This document shows positions 1 to 8,232 of a stretch of DNA of 64,000 nucleotides, piece by piece. The first letter of the stretch is position 1; the number at the start of each line of letters is the position of its first letter. The position numbers and the translations under genes were made by a program. Location: positions 13,171 through 77,170 of the forward strand of contig JAKFDI010000021.1 in the NCBI GenBank assembly GCA_036676235.1, in the 5' to 3' direction. This DNA comes from JAKFDI01 sp036676235 (GTDB lineage: Bacteria > Pseudomonadota > Gammaproteobacteria > Burkholderiales > Burkholderiaceae_C). The notes below the pieces were generated by a model, which saw nothing but the letters and a program-made list of their open reading frames with translations, searched no databases and was not told the DNA's origin.

Positions 1-143
1 TGGACCGCCACACCCAGCGCCGCGCACAGCGCCGCAGCCAGGCCCCAGCGCAACCAGGCCTTCACGCGCGGCGACGCCGGCGTGCGGTGCGGCGGCGCGA
101 AGGACGTGCCGGCGATGGGGCTCACGCGCTCGGCCAGGGGCAT
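1..143 (-). CDS. 5' part of an unidentified gene with an N-terminal membrane segment
   Basis: An ATG at 143-141 on the minus strand opens a frame that runs off the left edge without a stop (47 codons seen). The residues begin MPLAERVSPIAG, continue through a proline- and arginine-rich stretch, and enter an alanine/leucine-rich hydrophobic run (about residues 31-47) that looks like a first transmembrane helix. It is divergent from the Bug receptor at 473. Too little is visible to name a family. A small membrane subunit or an anchored envelope protein are both possible, and the start is uncertain. Confidence 0.4.
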   Translation of the reverse strand, partial: MPLAERVSPIAGTSFAPPHRTPASPRVKAWLRWGLAAALCAALGVAV

Positions 144-472
144 GTCGACGACGGAAGGATCACGAGACGTACGGCGAAGGGGTCGGCGCGATCTTGCAGC
201 CGCCGAGCGATGCCTGCATCAGCACTTGCGCGTAGCCGCTGCGACGCAGCCGCGCATGCAGCGGCGGTTTGCCGCACAAGCGGCGGCCCGGATTCCGGCT
301 TTCCGGAATCGACGCTGGGAGCCTGGATGCCGCGCGGTCGCGCCGTTTCCCTCGTGCCAAGCCGCCTGCCGGCCCGGTTGCGGCCTGCGGGTACGGACGT
401 TGCGTTGTTCGACCCGGCGGCGCGGCCTGTTGCGGCCGCGCCGGCGAACCATCCACACCGAAGGAGACACGC
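144..472. other. Divergent intergenic region, no gene seen
   Basis: This 329-bp gap separates the left-edge minus-strand frame from the Bug receptor. It should carry both promoters, but I cannot pick out convincing hexamers. It contains a perfect 8-bp hairpin at 291-310 (GATTCCGG, 4-base loop, CCGGAATC). An AAGGAGA ribosome-binding site sits just upstream of the ATG at 473. Open frames crossing the gap are GC-rich shadows with no recognisable protein. Confidence 0.5.
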
Positions 473-1447
473 ATGAAACGCAGCCACTTCCTGCGCGCCG
501 CGATTGCCGCAGGCGCCGTTCTCGCCCTGCCCACCGCCTGGTCGCAGACCTATCCGGACAAGCCCGTTCGCGTCATCGTGCCGTTCGCCGCCGGCGGCAC
601 CACCGACATCCTTGCGCGCGTGCTCGCGGCGCACATCGAGCCCGCGCTCGGGCAGCTGTTCATCGTCGACAACCGCGCCGGCGCGGGCGGGCTGATCGGC
701 GCCTCGGAGATCGCGAGGGCCGCGCCCGACGGCTACACGCTCGGCATCGCCACGGTCTCGACCACGGCATCGGCGCCGGCCATCAACCCGAAGACGTCCT
801 ACAACCCGCTCACCGACTTCACCTCCATCATCAACATCGCGGCCACGCCGAACGTGATCGCGGTGCATCCGAGCTTTCCGGCCAAGGACTACAAGAGCTT
901 CATGGCCGCGGTGAAGGCGGCGCCGGGCAAGTACACCTTCTCGAGTTCGGGGGTGGGCGGCATCGGCCACCTGCAGATGGAGCTGTTCAAGTCGCTCACC
1001 GGCGCGAAGATCACGCACATCCCGTACAAGGGCGCCGGCCCGGCGCTCAACGACACGGTGGCCGGCCAGGTCAACATGATCTTCGACAACCTGCCCTCGG
1101 CCCTCCCGTTCATCAAGAGCAACCGGCTGGTGGCGATTGCCGTCGCCGCGCCGCAGCGCCTTGCGGCCCTGCCCGACGTGCCGACCTTCAAGGAACTCGG
1201 CCTCGAGCCGGTGAACCGCATGGCGTACTACGGCATCCACGCGCCCAAGGGCCTGCCGCCGGAGGTGGTGACCAAGGTCTCCGAGGCCGTGAAGAAGACG
1301 CTGCAGCGCCCCGACGTGCGCGAACGCATCGCCGCCACCGGTTCGCTCGTCGTGGGCAACTCTCCCGAGGAATTTGCCGCACAGACCAAGGCCGAGTTCG
1401 AGGTATACAAGAAGGTCGTCTCCGATGCGCACCTGACGCTCGACTGA
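473..1447 (+). CDS. Tripartite tricarboxylate transporter (Bug/TctC family) substrate-binding protein
   Basis: A 324-residue periplasmic receptor. The ATG at 473 is preceded by AAGGAGA. Residues 1-25 form a signal peptide ending near A-W-S-Q. The mature part has the Bug signatures: YPDKPVRVIVPFAAGG, the N-R-x-G-A-G-G loop, the A-x-P-D-G-Y-T motif and the P-Y-K-G stretch before the second lobe. Family members bind small carboxylates or other organic anions and deliver them to TctAB permeases, or act as solute sensors. No tctA/tctB gene is visible, although the left edge is cut. The ligand cannot be inferred from sequence. Confidence 0.9.
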   Translation: MKRSHFLRAAIAAGAVLALPTAWSQTYPDKPVRVIVPFAAGGTTDILARVLAAHIEPALGQLFIVDNRAGAGGLIGASEIARAAPDGYTLGIATVSTTASAPAINPKTSYNPLTDFTSIINIAATPNVIAVHPSFPAKDYKSFMAAVKAAPGKYTFSSSGVGGIGHLQMELFKSLTGAKITHIPYKGAGPALNDTVAGQVNMIFDNLPSALPFIKSNRLVAIAVAAPQRLAALPDVPTFKELGLEPVNRMAYYGIHAPKGLPPEVVTKVSEAVKKTLQRPDVRERIAATGSLVVGNSPEEFAAQTKAEFEVYKKVVSDAHLTLD

Positions 1448-1521
1448 CGGCGCCCCGCACCCGCCGCGCGCAGGGCGTATTCCCCACGCCCCGCGCGGCA
1501 ACACACAACGCCGGAGACCGC

Positions 1522-2643
1522 ATGCGAGCCGCAAGACCCACCTTTTTCGCCGCCTTCCTGATCGCCTCGGCGCTGCATGCGGCACCTGCGCAGGCGGATC
1601 TCGTCGTCGGCCAGACCGCCGGCCTCACCGGCCCGGTCTCCGCCTCCGTCAACGACCTGTCGAATGGCGCGAAGCTCTACCTCGACACCATCAACCGCCG
1701 CGGCGGCGTGCACGGCCAGAAGATCCGCCTGGTGCAGCTGGACGACAAGTTCGATCCCAAGCTCGCCGCTGCCAATGCGGCGCAGCTCATCCGCGAGCAG
1801 CAGCCGATCGCGCTCTTCCTCACCCGCGCCACGCCGCACACGCAGGCGATCCTGCCGCTGCTGGCGCAGCACCGCATCCCGCTTGTCGCACCGTCCACCG
1901 GCGCGATGGTGTTCCACGAGCCGGTGAACCCCTACGTCTTCAACGTGCGCGCGCCCTATCAGCGCGAAGCGGAGCGCGCCATCGTGCACCTGGGCACCAT
2001 TGGCCTCGCGCGCATCGCCGTGCTGCGGGTGGACGACACCTTCGGCGCGGACGCCGCCATCGGCGCGCGCACGGGCTTTGCCGCGATCAAGCAGGAACCG
2101 GTGGTCGTCGAGACCTTCAACCGCGCGAAGCCGGACTTCGGCCCGGCGGTGGGCAAGCTGGTCGCAGCCAACGCGCAGGCGGTGCTCTTTGTCGGCAGCG
2201 CCAAGGCGGTGGCCGACGGCACCGCGGCCTTGCGCGCCGCGGGCTCGCGCGCGCAGGTCGTCACGCTGTCGAACAATGCCTCGGGCAGCTTCGCGGACCT
2301 CATGGGCCAGCACGCCCGCGGCACCATCGTCATGCAGGTGTTCCCGAACGAGCGCTCGCTGGCCGCGCCGCTGGTGAAGGAGGCCGTCGATCTCGCCACC
2401 GCGAAAGGCCTGGACGGCGTCTCGCCGGCGATGGTCGAGGGCTTCGCCGCCGCCAAGGTGCTGGTCGAAGGGCTGCAGCGCGCCGGCGCCAACCCCACGC
2501 GCGAAAAGCTCATCGCCGCACTGAACACGATGGGCAAGGTCGACCTCGGCGGCATGGACCTCGGCTTCTCGCCGACGGATCACACCGGCCTGGACTACGT
2601 GGACCTGTCCATCATCGGCCGCGACGGCCGCTTCATGCGCTGA
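1522..2643 (+). CDS. Branched-chain amino acid-type ABC transporter substrate-binding protein
   Basis: 373 residues with an Ala-rich signal peptide (about residues 1-25, cleavage near AQA-DL). The mature protein begins VVGQTAGLTGPV, typical of the Peripla_BP_6 (LivK/HbaE-like) fold, and continues with NDLSNGAKLYLDTINRRGG and VQLDDKFDP. The ATG at 1522 fits a GGAGA site upstream. It would capture a hydrophobic amino acid, amide or aromatic acid in the periplasm. No permease or ATPase partner (livHMGF) lies next to it, so it is an orphan receptor, as is common in Burkholderiales. Its 3' end overlaps the convergent kinase gene by 11 bp. Confidence 0.88.
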   Translation: MRAARPTFFAAFLIASALHAAPAQADLVVGQTAGLTGPVSASVNDLSNGAKLYLDTINRRGGVHGQKIRLVQLDDKFDPKLAAANAAQLIREQQPIALFLTRATPHTQAILPLLAQHRIPLVAPSTGAMVFHEPVNPYVFNVRAPYQREAERAIVHLGTIGLARIAVLRVDDTFGADAAIGARTGFAAIKQEPVVVETFNRAKPDFGPAVGKLVAANAQAVLFVGSAKAVADGTAALRAAGSRAQVVTLSNNASGSFADLMGQHARGTIVMQVFPNERSLAAPLVKEAVDLATAKGLDGVSPAMVEGFAAAKVLVEGLQRAGANPTREKLIAALNTMGKVDLGGMDLGFSPTDHTGLDYVDLSIIGRDGRFMR

Positions 2644-5482
2644 CGGATGGGCGCCGCGTGCGGCGCAGCGCTTCGAGCAGTTGCCGGCTGTCGATGGGCT
2701 TGGTGACGAAGTCGTTCATGCCCGCCTCCAGCGCCTGCTGCTGCTCCGAGAGCAGCGCCGCGGCCGTCAGCGCGACGATGGGCAGGGTCTTGGCATCGAA
2801 GCGCTGGCGCAGCCGCCGCGTGACCTCGATGCCGCTGATGTCGGGCATGTGCAGGTCCATCAGCACCGCATCGAAGCGCTCGCCTGCCGCCTGTGCCTCG
2901 TCGACCGCCTGCAGCGCCGCCTGACCGTCCACCGCCTCCACCGCCTGCGCGCCCCAGCGCTTGAGTGTCTCCACCGCGATGAGCATGTTGACCGGGTGGT
3001 CCTCCACCACCAGCACGCGCCAGCCGGCCAGCGGCAGCGGCGCGTTGCGCGGCCCGCGCCGCGGCAGTGCCGGTGCACGCGCAGCGGTGAGTGGCAGCTC
3101 GGCCCAGAAGACGCTGCCCGCGCCGGGGCGGCTTTCGACGCCCACTTCGCCGCCCATCAGATGCGCGAGTTCGCGGCAGATCGACAGGCCGAGGCCGGTG
3201 CCGCCGAAGCGGCGCGTCGTCGATTCATCGCCCTGCGCGAAAGGCTGGAACAGCCGCGCCTGCACCTCGGGCGCGATGCCGCTGCCGGTGTCGCGCACCT
3301 CGAAGCGCAGGCCGGCATCGGCCCGCGCCACGTGCAGCTCGATGGCGCCGCACTCGGTGAACTTCAAGGCGTTGCCGAGGTAGTTGACGAGCACCTGCCG
3401 CACGCGCGCCGCATCGCCGTTCACGAAGTGCGGCACGTCGTCGCCGATGCGCAGCGTGAGCGCCAGGCCCTTCTCGCGCGCCGCCGCATCGTTGCCGGCG
3501 TGCAGTTGCGCAATCAGCTCGTGCAGGTCGAAGTCGGCGCTTTCGAGCTGCAGCCGGCCGGCCTCGATCTTCGAGAGGTCGAGCACGTCGGAAATGATGC
3601 CGGCCAGCGTCTGTGCGCTCACTGCGGCGTGGCGCAGGTATTCGTCGCGGCGGCCGCCCGGCTCGCCCTGCGCGAGGCGGATCATGCCGATCACGCCGTT
3701 GAGCGGCGTGCGCATCTCATGGCTCATGGTCGCGAGGAACGCGCTCTTGGCGCGGCTCGCGGCTTCGGCCTCGTCCTTGGCGTGCGAGAGCTGCTCCTTG
3801 GCACGGCGCTGCTCGGTGATGTCTTCGGCAATCCACAGCCGGCCTTCGCGCGGACGCAGCGGGTCGATGGTCTGCATGCGCAGGCGCACCTGCGAGGTCC
3901 GGCCGTCGCGCCAGGCGATCGGCCACTCGAACTCTGCACTGCCGGCGGGGTCGGCCTGGCGCACCTGGGCGGCGAAGCGCTCGTAGCTTTCCTCGTCGTC
4001 GAACATCACCCGCGTCTGCTGCCCGCCGAGGCTGCCGACCTCACGCCCGAAGATGCGCTCGAAGGTCGGGTTGACGCGCTGGAACACGCCGTCCCGCAGC
4101 AACGCAATGCCGACCACGGCATGGGTGAGGATGACCTCCGACTCGAGGCGCACGCGCTCGACCTCGCTGGTGTCGCGCACGGTGGCCACCATGTAGTCGC
4201 GCCCGTTCAGCGCGAAGCGCGTGGCCGACAGCATGGCCGGGATCTCGTGCCCGTTGCGGTGGACCACGCGCGTGGCGAGGTTGGCGACATGGCCGTTGCG
4301 CTCGATGCGCTGCCACAGTTCGGCGCGCGCGGCCTCGTCGACCCAGAAGCCGAGCGACTGCGCCGTGTGGCCGATCGCATCCTGCTCGGCGATGCCGACC
4401 ATGCGCGAGAGGTTGGCGTTCATCAGCACGATGCGCCCTTCGGGCAGCGTGCCGAGCACCAGGCCGTCGGGGTTGGCGCGAAACAGCTGGTCGAGGATCT
4501 GCTCCGACTCGCGCCGCCGGGCCTCGGCCCGCGCCTGCGCGGTCACGTCGCGACCCACGCCGCGCCAGCCGGTGAGTTCCCCCTGTGCGTCGCGCATCGG
4601 CTCGCTGCTCAGGCGAAAGGCGACCAGCGAGCCGTCGGCACGGCGAACCAGCAGTTCCTCGTCGTGCAGCCCCGCGCCGCGTGCGAGGTGCGTGCGCAGC
4701 GGCCCCCAGCCCTCGGTCGGTTCGACCACGCCCTCGAGTTCCCACAGCGCGCGCCCGATCATCGCGCCGGACGGCATCGCCGAGCGCGCGGCAAACCCGG
4801 GCGAGAGATACGAGAAGCGGCCCGCCGCATCCTGCTCCCACAGCCAGTCGGTGCCGATGCGCAGCAGCTCGCGAAAGCCCGCCTCGCTCTTGCGCGCATG
4901 CTCGAGCGCGCGGCGGTGGGTGCGCGCGAAGAGCAGTGCCGCAAGAAAGCCCGCCGCCATCACCACGGCCAGCGTGTACGCGCGGTTGACCGCGGGCACC
5001 ACCGCGGCGGCAGCAAGCCCCGGCACCCAGCCGGCCATCTCGGCCTGGTAGAGCGCGGCAACAGCGCCCACGTTCAGCACGAACAGCGCGAACGCCTGCC
5101 GCGGCCCGAGCAGGATGCCGGCCAGCGCGATCATCAGCGCCGACACGCCGAACGACTGCGCATGCACGCCGGTGCCGGCCAGCGCAGCCACGGCGCAGTT
5201 GACCACCGTGCACAGCAGCATCGTGCAGAAGGTCGCGAGCCATGGGTGCCCACGCGCGGTCAGCCACCACGTCACGCCGATGAGCACGAGGGTGAGGACC
5301 AGCGCCGCGAGCATCGCACCGCGCGCCTGCGGCGGCAGCCCTTCGAGCAGCAGCACGGCACCGGCGGCGGCCGTCACCACGACGGCGCCGAAGCCGATGA
5401 ACGCACGCGCAGCCATCAGGTCGAGTTCGTGGCCGAGCGGCGTGGCCGCGTCGGCACCGGCAAGCGAGGAAGGACGGTTCAC
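2633..5482 (-). CDS. Membrane hybrid sensor histidine kinase (multi-PAS, HisKA, HATPase, receiver)
   Basis: 949 residues. About six hydrophobic segments lie between residues 25 and 190, followed by three PAS-like modules (about 200-320, 330-440, 455-560; the first begins near DWLWEQD). HisKA has the phospho-acceptor His588 in MSHEMRTPLNG. HATPase_c shows N-A-L-K-F, DTGSGI and GGTGLGLSI. A C-terminal receiver has VLVVEDHPVN, phospho-acceptor Asp876 in LMDLHMPD, and the conserved Lys in VTKPI. It senses an unknown signal and autophosphorylates, with internal relay to the receiver. No DNA-binding output domain or adjacent regulator is present, so it probably signals through a separate phosphotransfer protein. 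It converges on the binding-protein gene with an 11-bp overlap. Confidence 0.93.
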   Translation of the reverse strand: MNRPSSLAGADAATPLGHELDLMAARAFIGFGAVVVTAAAGAVLLLEGLPPQARGAMLAALVLTLVLIGVTWWLTARGHPWLATFCTMLLCTVVNCAVAALAGTGVHAQSFGVSALMIALAGILLGPRQAFALFVLNVGAVAALYQAEMAGWVPGLAAAAVVPAVNRAYTLAVVMAAGFLAALLFARTHRRALEHARKSEAGFRELLRIGTDWLWEQDAAGRFSYLSPGFAARSAMPSGAMIGRALWELEGVVEPTEGWGPLRTHLARGAGLHDEELLVRRADGSLVAFRLSSEPMRDAQGELTGWRGVGRDVTAQARAEARRRESEQILDQLFRANPDGLVLGTLPEGRIVLMNANLSRMVGIAEQDAIGHTAQSLGFWVDEAARAELWQRIERNGHVANLATRVVHRNGHEIPAMLSATRFALNGRDYMVATVRDTSEVERVRLESEVILTHAVVGIALLRDGVFQRVNPTFERIFGREVGSLGGQQTRVMFDDEESYERFAAQVRQADPAGSAEFEWPIAWRDGRTSQVRLRMQTIDPLRPREGRLWIAEDITEQRRAKEQLSHAKDEAEAASRAKSAFLATMSHEMRTPLNGVIGMIRLAQGEPGGRRDEYLRHAAVSAQTLAGIISDVLDLSKIEAGRLQLESADFDLHELIAQLHAGNDAAAREKGLALTLRIGDDVPHFVNGDAARVRQVLVNYLGNALKFTECGAIELHVARADAGLRFEVRDTGSGIAPEVQARLFQPFAQGDESTTRRFGGTGLGLSICRELAHLMGGEVGVESRPGAGSVFWAELPLTAARAPALPRRGPRNAPLPLAGWRVLVVEDHPVNMLIAVETLKRWGAQAVEAVDGQAALQAVDEAQAAGERFDAVLMDLHMPDISGIEVTRRLRQRFDAKTLPIVALTAAALLSEQQQALEAGMNDFVTKPIDSRQLLEALRRTRRPSVSA

Positions 5483-5654
5483 GGGTCGAATCGATGGACG
5501 GTTGGATGTAGAAGCCGCGTCGAGACAACTTGCGCGTACCGCTTCGCCGGGTCGAAAGGCGGTAACCCGCGATTCTGCGCGATGCCGCAGCGTCGCCGCA
5601 ACCTGCGGTGGCGCCCCATGCCGGCGAACCGGCGGACCGGCGAATGCGCGACAC

Positions 5655-5879
5655 TAGGGCCTGTTAACGCTATGGGAGGGCTCGCGTGACTCGGCAGAAC
5701 GGTGCCTGCGAGGCGCAAAGCGCAGACGTAGCGCGTGCTACGGCGAGCATTTGCAACGCGGCAGGCGCCGTTTTGCCGAGATCACCCGAAGGGCCGGTGT
5801 CTGGCAGGGCGCAGGGCCGCGTTGCCCTGCGCCCTGCCAGACACCGGCGCGAGCCCTCCCACAGCGTTAACAGGCCCTA
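5655..5879. mobile_element. 225-bp MITE-like palindromic element with 32-bp terminal inverted repeats
   Basis: The element runs from TA at 5655 to TA at 5879. The terminal inverted repeats (5655-5686 and 5848-5879) match at 31 of 32 positions and begin TAGGGCCTGTTAACGCT. Inside there is a perfect 24-bp inverted repeat starting CCGGTGTCTGGCAGGGCGCA, with a 6-base loop (about 5792-5845). A weaker nested pair relates TCGGCAGAACGG near 5690 to the complement near 5780. No open frame looks genuine. The TA dinucleotide at both ends suggests TA-target insertion, as in IS630/Tc1-type MITEs. That is inference, because no transposase is in the window. Confidence 0.75.
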
Positions 5880-5884
5880 ACCCG

Positions 5885-7135
5885 ATGCAGCCGCGCCGCC
5901 TCTCGTCTTCGGAGCCCGTGTCGCCCCTCGTGCTCGATGCGGCGCATGCGCACGTGGTTGCCGATTCGCACGAACGCTGCCGCGCGCTCGGCCTGCGTGC
6001 CGAGCAGTTGCCCGACCTCACACTGCTCGAACGCGCCGACCTGCGCATCGCCCAGGAGCGCAACCGCCGCCTGTGCGAGCAGGCGATGCCGGTGCTCGAG
6101 CTGCTGTGGGAGCAGCTGTCGCATACGCACAGCATCGTCGGCCTCACCGATTCGCACGGTACGGTGCTGCACGTGCTGGGCGACGCCGGCTTCCTGGACC
6201 GCGCGCAGCGCGTGGCGCTGGTGCCGGGCGCCGTGTGGTCGGAGGCCTCCAAGGGCACCAACGCAGTCGGCACGGCGCTCATGAACGAGGACGCGACGCT
6301 GGTGCATGGTGCCGAGCACTACCTGCGCGCCAACCACTTCCTCACCTGCTCGGCCGCGCCCATCTTCGACCACACCGGCTCGATGATCGGCGTGATCGAC
6401 GTCTCCGGCGAGCAGCGCTCCTACCACCCGCACACGCTGGCGCTGGCGCGCATGTCGGCGCGGCTGATCGAGAACCAGTGGTTCGCCGACCGCTTCCGCC
6501 ACCGGCTCAAGCTGCATGTGCATGCGCAGCCGGCAGGTCTGGGCACGGTGCAGGAAGGCGTGATCGCGCTCGATGCCGACGGCCGCATCCTCGGCGCCAA
6601 CCGCTGCGCGCTCGACCTGCTGGGGCGCAATGCGGTGACCCTGCGGCACGAATCGGTGGAGATGATCTTCGGCGTCTCGCTCGCGCGCATGATCGATCAC
6701 GCGCGCCTCGCGGGCGATGCGCCGATGGCGTTGGCGCTGATGCCGCCGTCGCGCGGCGGCACGCCGCGATGGCCCGCCACGGCGCCGGCCTCGTCAGCGG
6801 CCGGCGAACGAGGCGCGGTGGCGACCGCGATGCGCGAACTCGCCTCGGCGACGCGGGCGCTCTACGTGAAGGTGTCGCTCGATGCGCCCGCGCTCGTGCA
6901 TGCGCCGGTGCACATGCAGGGCGCGAGCCCCATTGACGCGCCGGCGCCCGCCGTGCCGGTTGCTGCCGCGGCACCGCGCGCGGCCACGCTGCGGGAACGC
7001 GAACTCGCCGCCATCACCGAGGCCGTGGCCGCGGCCGGCGGCAACATGGCGCGGGCCGCGCGCACGCTGGGCATCGGCCGCAGCACGCTCTATCGCAAGT
7101 GGCGCGCCCGCGCCAACGAAAGCGCGGCCGACTGA
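5885..7135 (+). CDS. GAF-PAS-Fis transcriptional regulator lacking the sigma-54 AAA+ domain
   Basis: 416 residues; the ATG at 5885 lies six bases beyond the MITE-like element. An AcoR-type N-terminus is visible: a GAF region (about 55-200) with GLTDSHGTVLHVLGDAGF, EASKGTNAVGTAL and the HFLTCSAAPIFDH stretch, then a PAS-like part with GVIALDADGRILGAN (about 220-290). A Pro/Ala linker leads to a C-terminal Fis-type helix-turn-helix (NMARAARTLGIGRSTLYRKW). Full-length AcoR proteins carry about 240 residues of AAA+ domain between PAS and Fis. Here it is absent, with no GAFTGA or Walker motifs. It therefore should bind DNA but not activate sigma-54 polymerase by the usual mechanism. Confidence 0.85.
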   Translation: MQPRRLSSSEPVSPLVLDAAHAHVVADSHERCRALGLRAEQLPDLTLLERADLRIAQERNRRLCEQAMPVLELLWEQLSHTHSIVGLTDSHGTVLHVLGDAGFLDRAQRVALVPGAVWSEASKGTNAVGTALMNEDATLVHGAEHYLRANHFLTCSAAPIFDHTGSMIGVIDVSGEQRSYHPHTLALARMSARLIENQWFADRFRHRLKLHVHAQPAGLGTVQEGVIALDADGRILGANRCALDLLGRNAVTLRHESVEMIFGVSLARMIDHARLAGDAPMALALMPPSRGGTPRWPATAPASSAAGERGAVATAMRELASATRALYVKVSLDAPALVHAPVHMQGASPIDAPAPAVPVAAAAPRAATLRERELAAITEAVAAAGGNMARAARTLGIGRSTLYRKWRARANESAAD

Positions 7136-7142
7136 CGCCGCG

Positions 7143-8144
7143 TCATCCCTGCCCGCACACCGCTGCCGTCTGCGGCATCGCCGAGCCGTCCTTCTTCTGC
7201 ACCAGCGCCACGCCGTTGCGCACGGCGATCACCTCGGCCAGGATGGACACGGCGATCTCCGCCGGCGTCTTGCTGCCGAGGTTGAGCCCGATGGGGCCGT
7301 GCAGGCGGTCGATTTCCGCGGCCGACAGATCGAACAGCGCGAGCCGCTCCTGCCGCTTGGCGGTGTTGCCACGCGAGCCCAGCGCGCCGACGTAGAACGC
7401 GGGCGACTTGAGCGCCTCCAGCAGCACCAGGTCGTCGAGCTTGGGGTCGTGCGTGACGGCCACCACCGCGCAGTGCGGATCGAGCTGCATCTCGACCGCC
7501 AGGTCGTCAGGCATGGCGGTGCTGAAGGTCGTGCCGGGCACGTCCCAGGTGAGGTGGTATTCCTCGCGCGGATCGCAGCAGGTGACCTCGAAGTCCAGCG
7601 GCAGCGCCATCTGCGCCAGCACGCGCGAGAGCTGGCCCGCGCCGATGATGAGCATGCGCCACTTCGGGCCGAACAGCGCGCGCACGGTGCGGCCGTCGAA
7701 GCTGAAGGCCTCGCCGCGCACGGCGGGCTCGACGCTCACTTCCTGCGTCTGCAGGTCGAGCCGGCGCGCCACCAGTTCATGCCGCGCGGTGCGCGCCAGC
7801 ACCTCGTCGATCCAGCCGATATCGCGCAACGGCTCCTGCACCAGGCGCAGGTTCCCGCCGCACGGCAGGCCGAAGCGCGCCGCCTCTTCCTTGGTGACGC
7901 CGTAGGTCACGAGCGAGGCGCCGTCCACGCGCTCGCCGTGGCGCACGCGGTCGATGAGATCGTCTTCGACGCAGCCGCCGGACACCGAACCCACCACCAG
8001 GCCGTCGTCGCGCAAGCACAGCAGCGCGCCGGGTGGGCGCGGCGCCGAGCCCCAGGTCTCGATCACCGTGACCAGCCACACCTTGCGACCTTCGGCGAAC
8101 CAGTCGCGCGCTTGCGAAAGCACTTGCAGGTCGAGGCTGTCCAT
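7143..8144 (-). CDS. XdhC/CoxI family protein
   Basis: 333 residues. The N-terminal XdhC_CoxI domain has TVIETWGSAPRPPGA and VGSVSGGCVEDDL, where the Cys and Gly-rich loop are characteristic. The C-terminal part is a Rossmann-like XdhC_C domain with MLIIGAGQLSRVL. Family members bind molybdenum cofactor, promote its sulfuration and insert it into xanthine dehydrogenase or related molybdo-hydroxylases in the cytoplasm. No molybdo-enzyme subunits are adjacent, so this copy is an orphan whose client lies elsewhere. It converges on the Fis-type regulator with a 7-bp gap. Confidence 0.9.
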   Translation of the reverse strand: MDSLDLQVLSQARDWFAEGRKVWLVTVIETWGSAPRPPGALLCLRDDGLVVGSVSGGCVEDDLIDRVRHGERVDGASLVTYGVTKEEAARFGLPCGGNLRLVQEPLRDIGWIDEVLARTARHELVARRLDLQTQEVSVEPAVRGEAFSFDGRTVRALFGPKWRMLIIGAGQLSRVLAQMALPLDFEVTCCDPREEYHLTWDVPGTTFSTAMPDDLAVEMQLDPHCAVVAVTHDPKLDDLVLLEALKSPAFYVGALGSRGNTAKRQERLALFDLSAAEIDRLHGPIGLNLGSKTPAEIAVSILAEVIAVRNGVALVQKKDGSAMPQTAAVCGQG

Positions 8145-8232
8145 CGTGAGGTCTCCGGCTGGCTGTCGAGCGGCAAAGCCTAGCGCGATCGATCGGCGCT
8201 GTCATCGGCCGCGGCCGAAGCACGCACCGCGG

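Noticed and set aside
82..1521. Upstream extension of the branched-chain-type binding protein frame to 82
   Set aside because: The first 480 codons are low-complexity Arg/His-rich sequence overlapping the Bug receptor in another frame; the true gene starts at the signal peptide at 1522.
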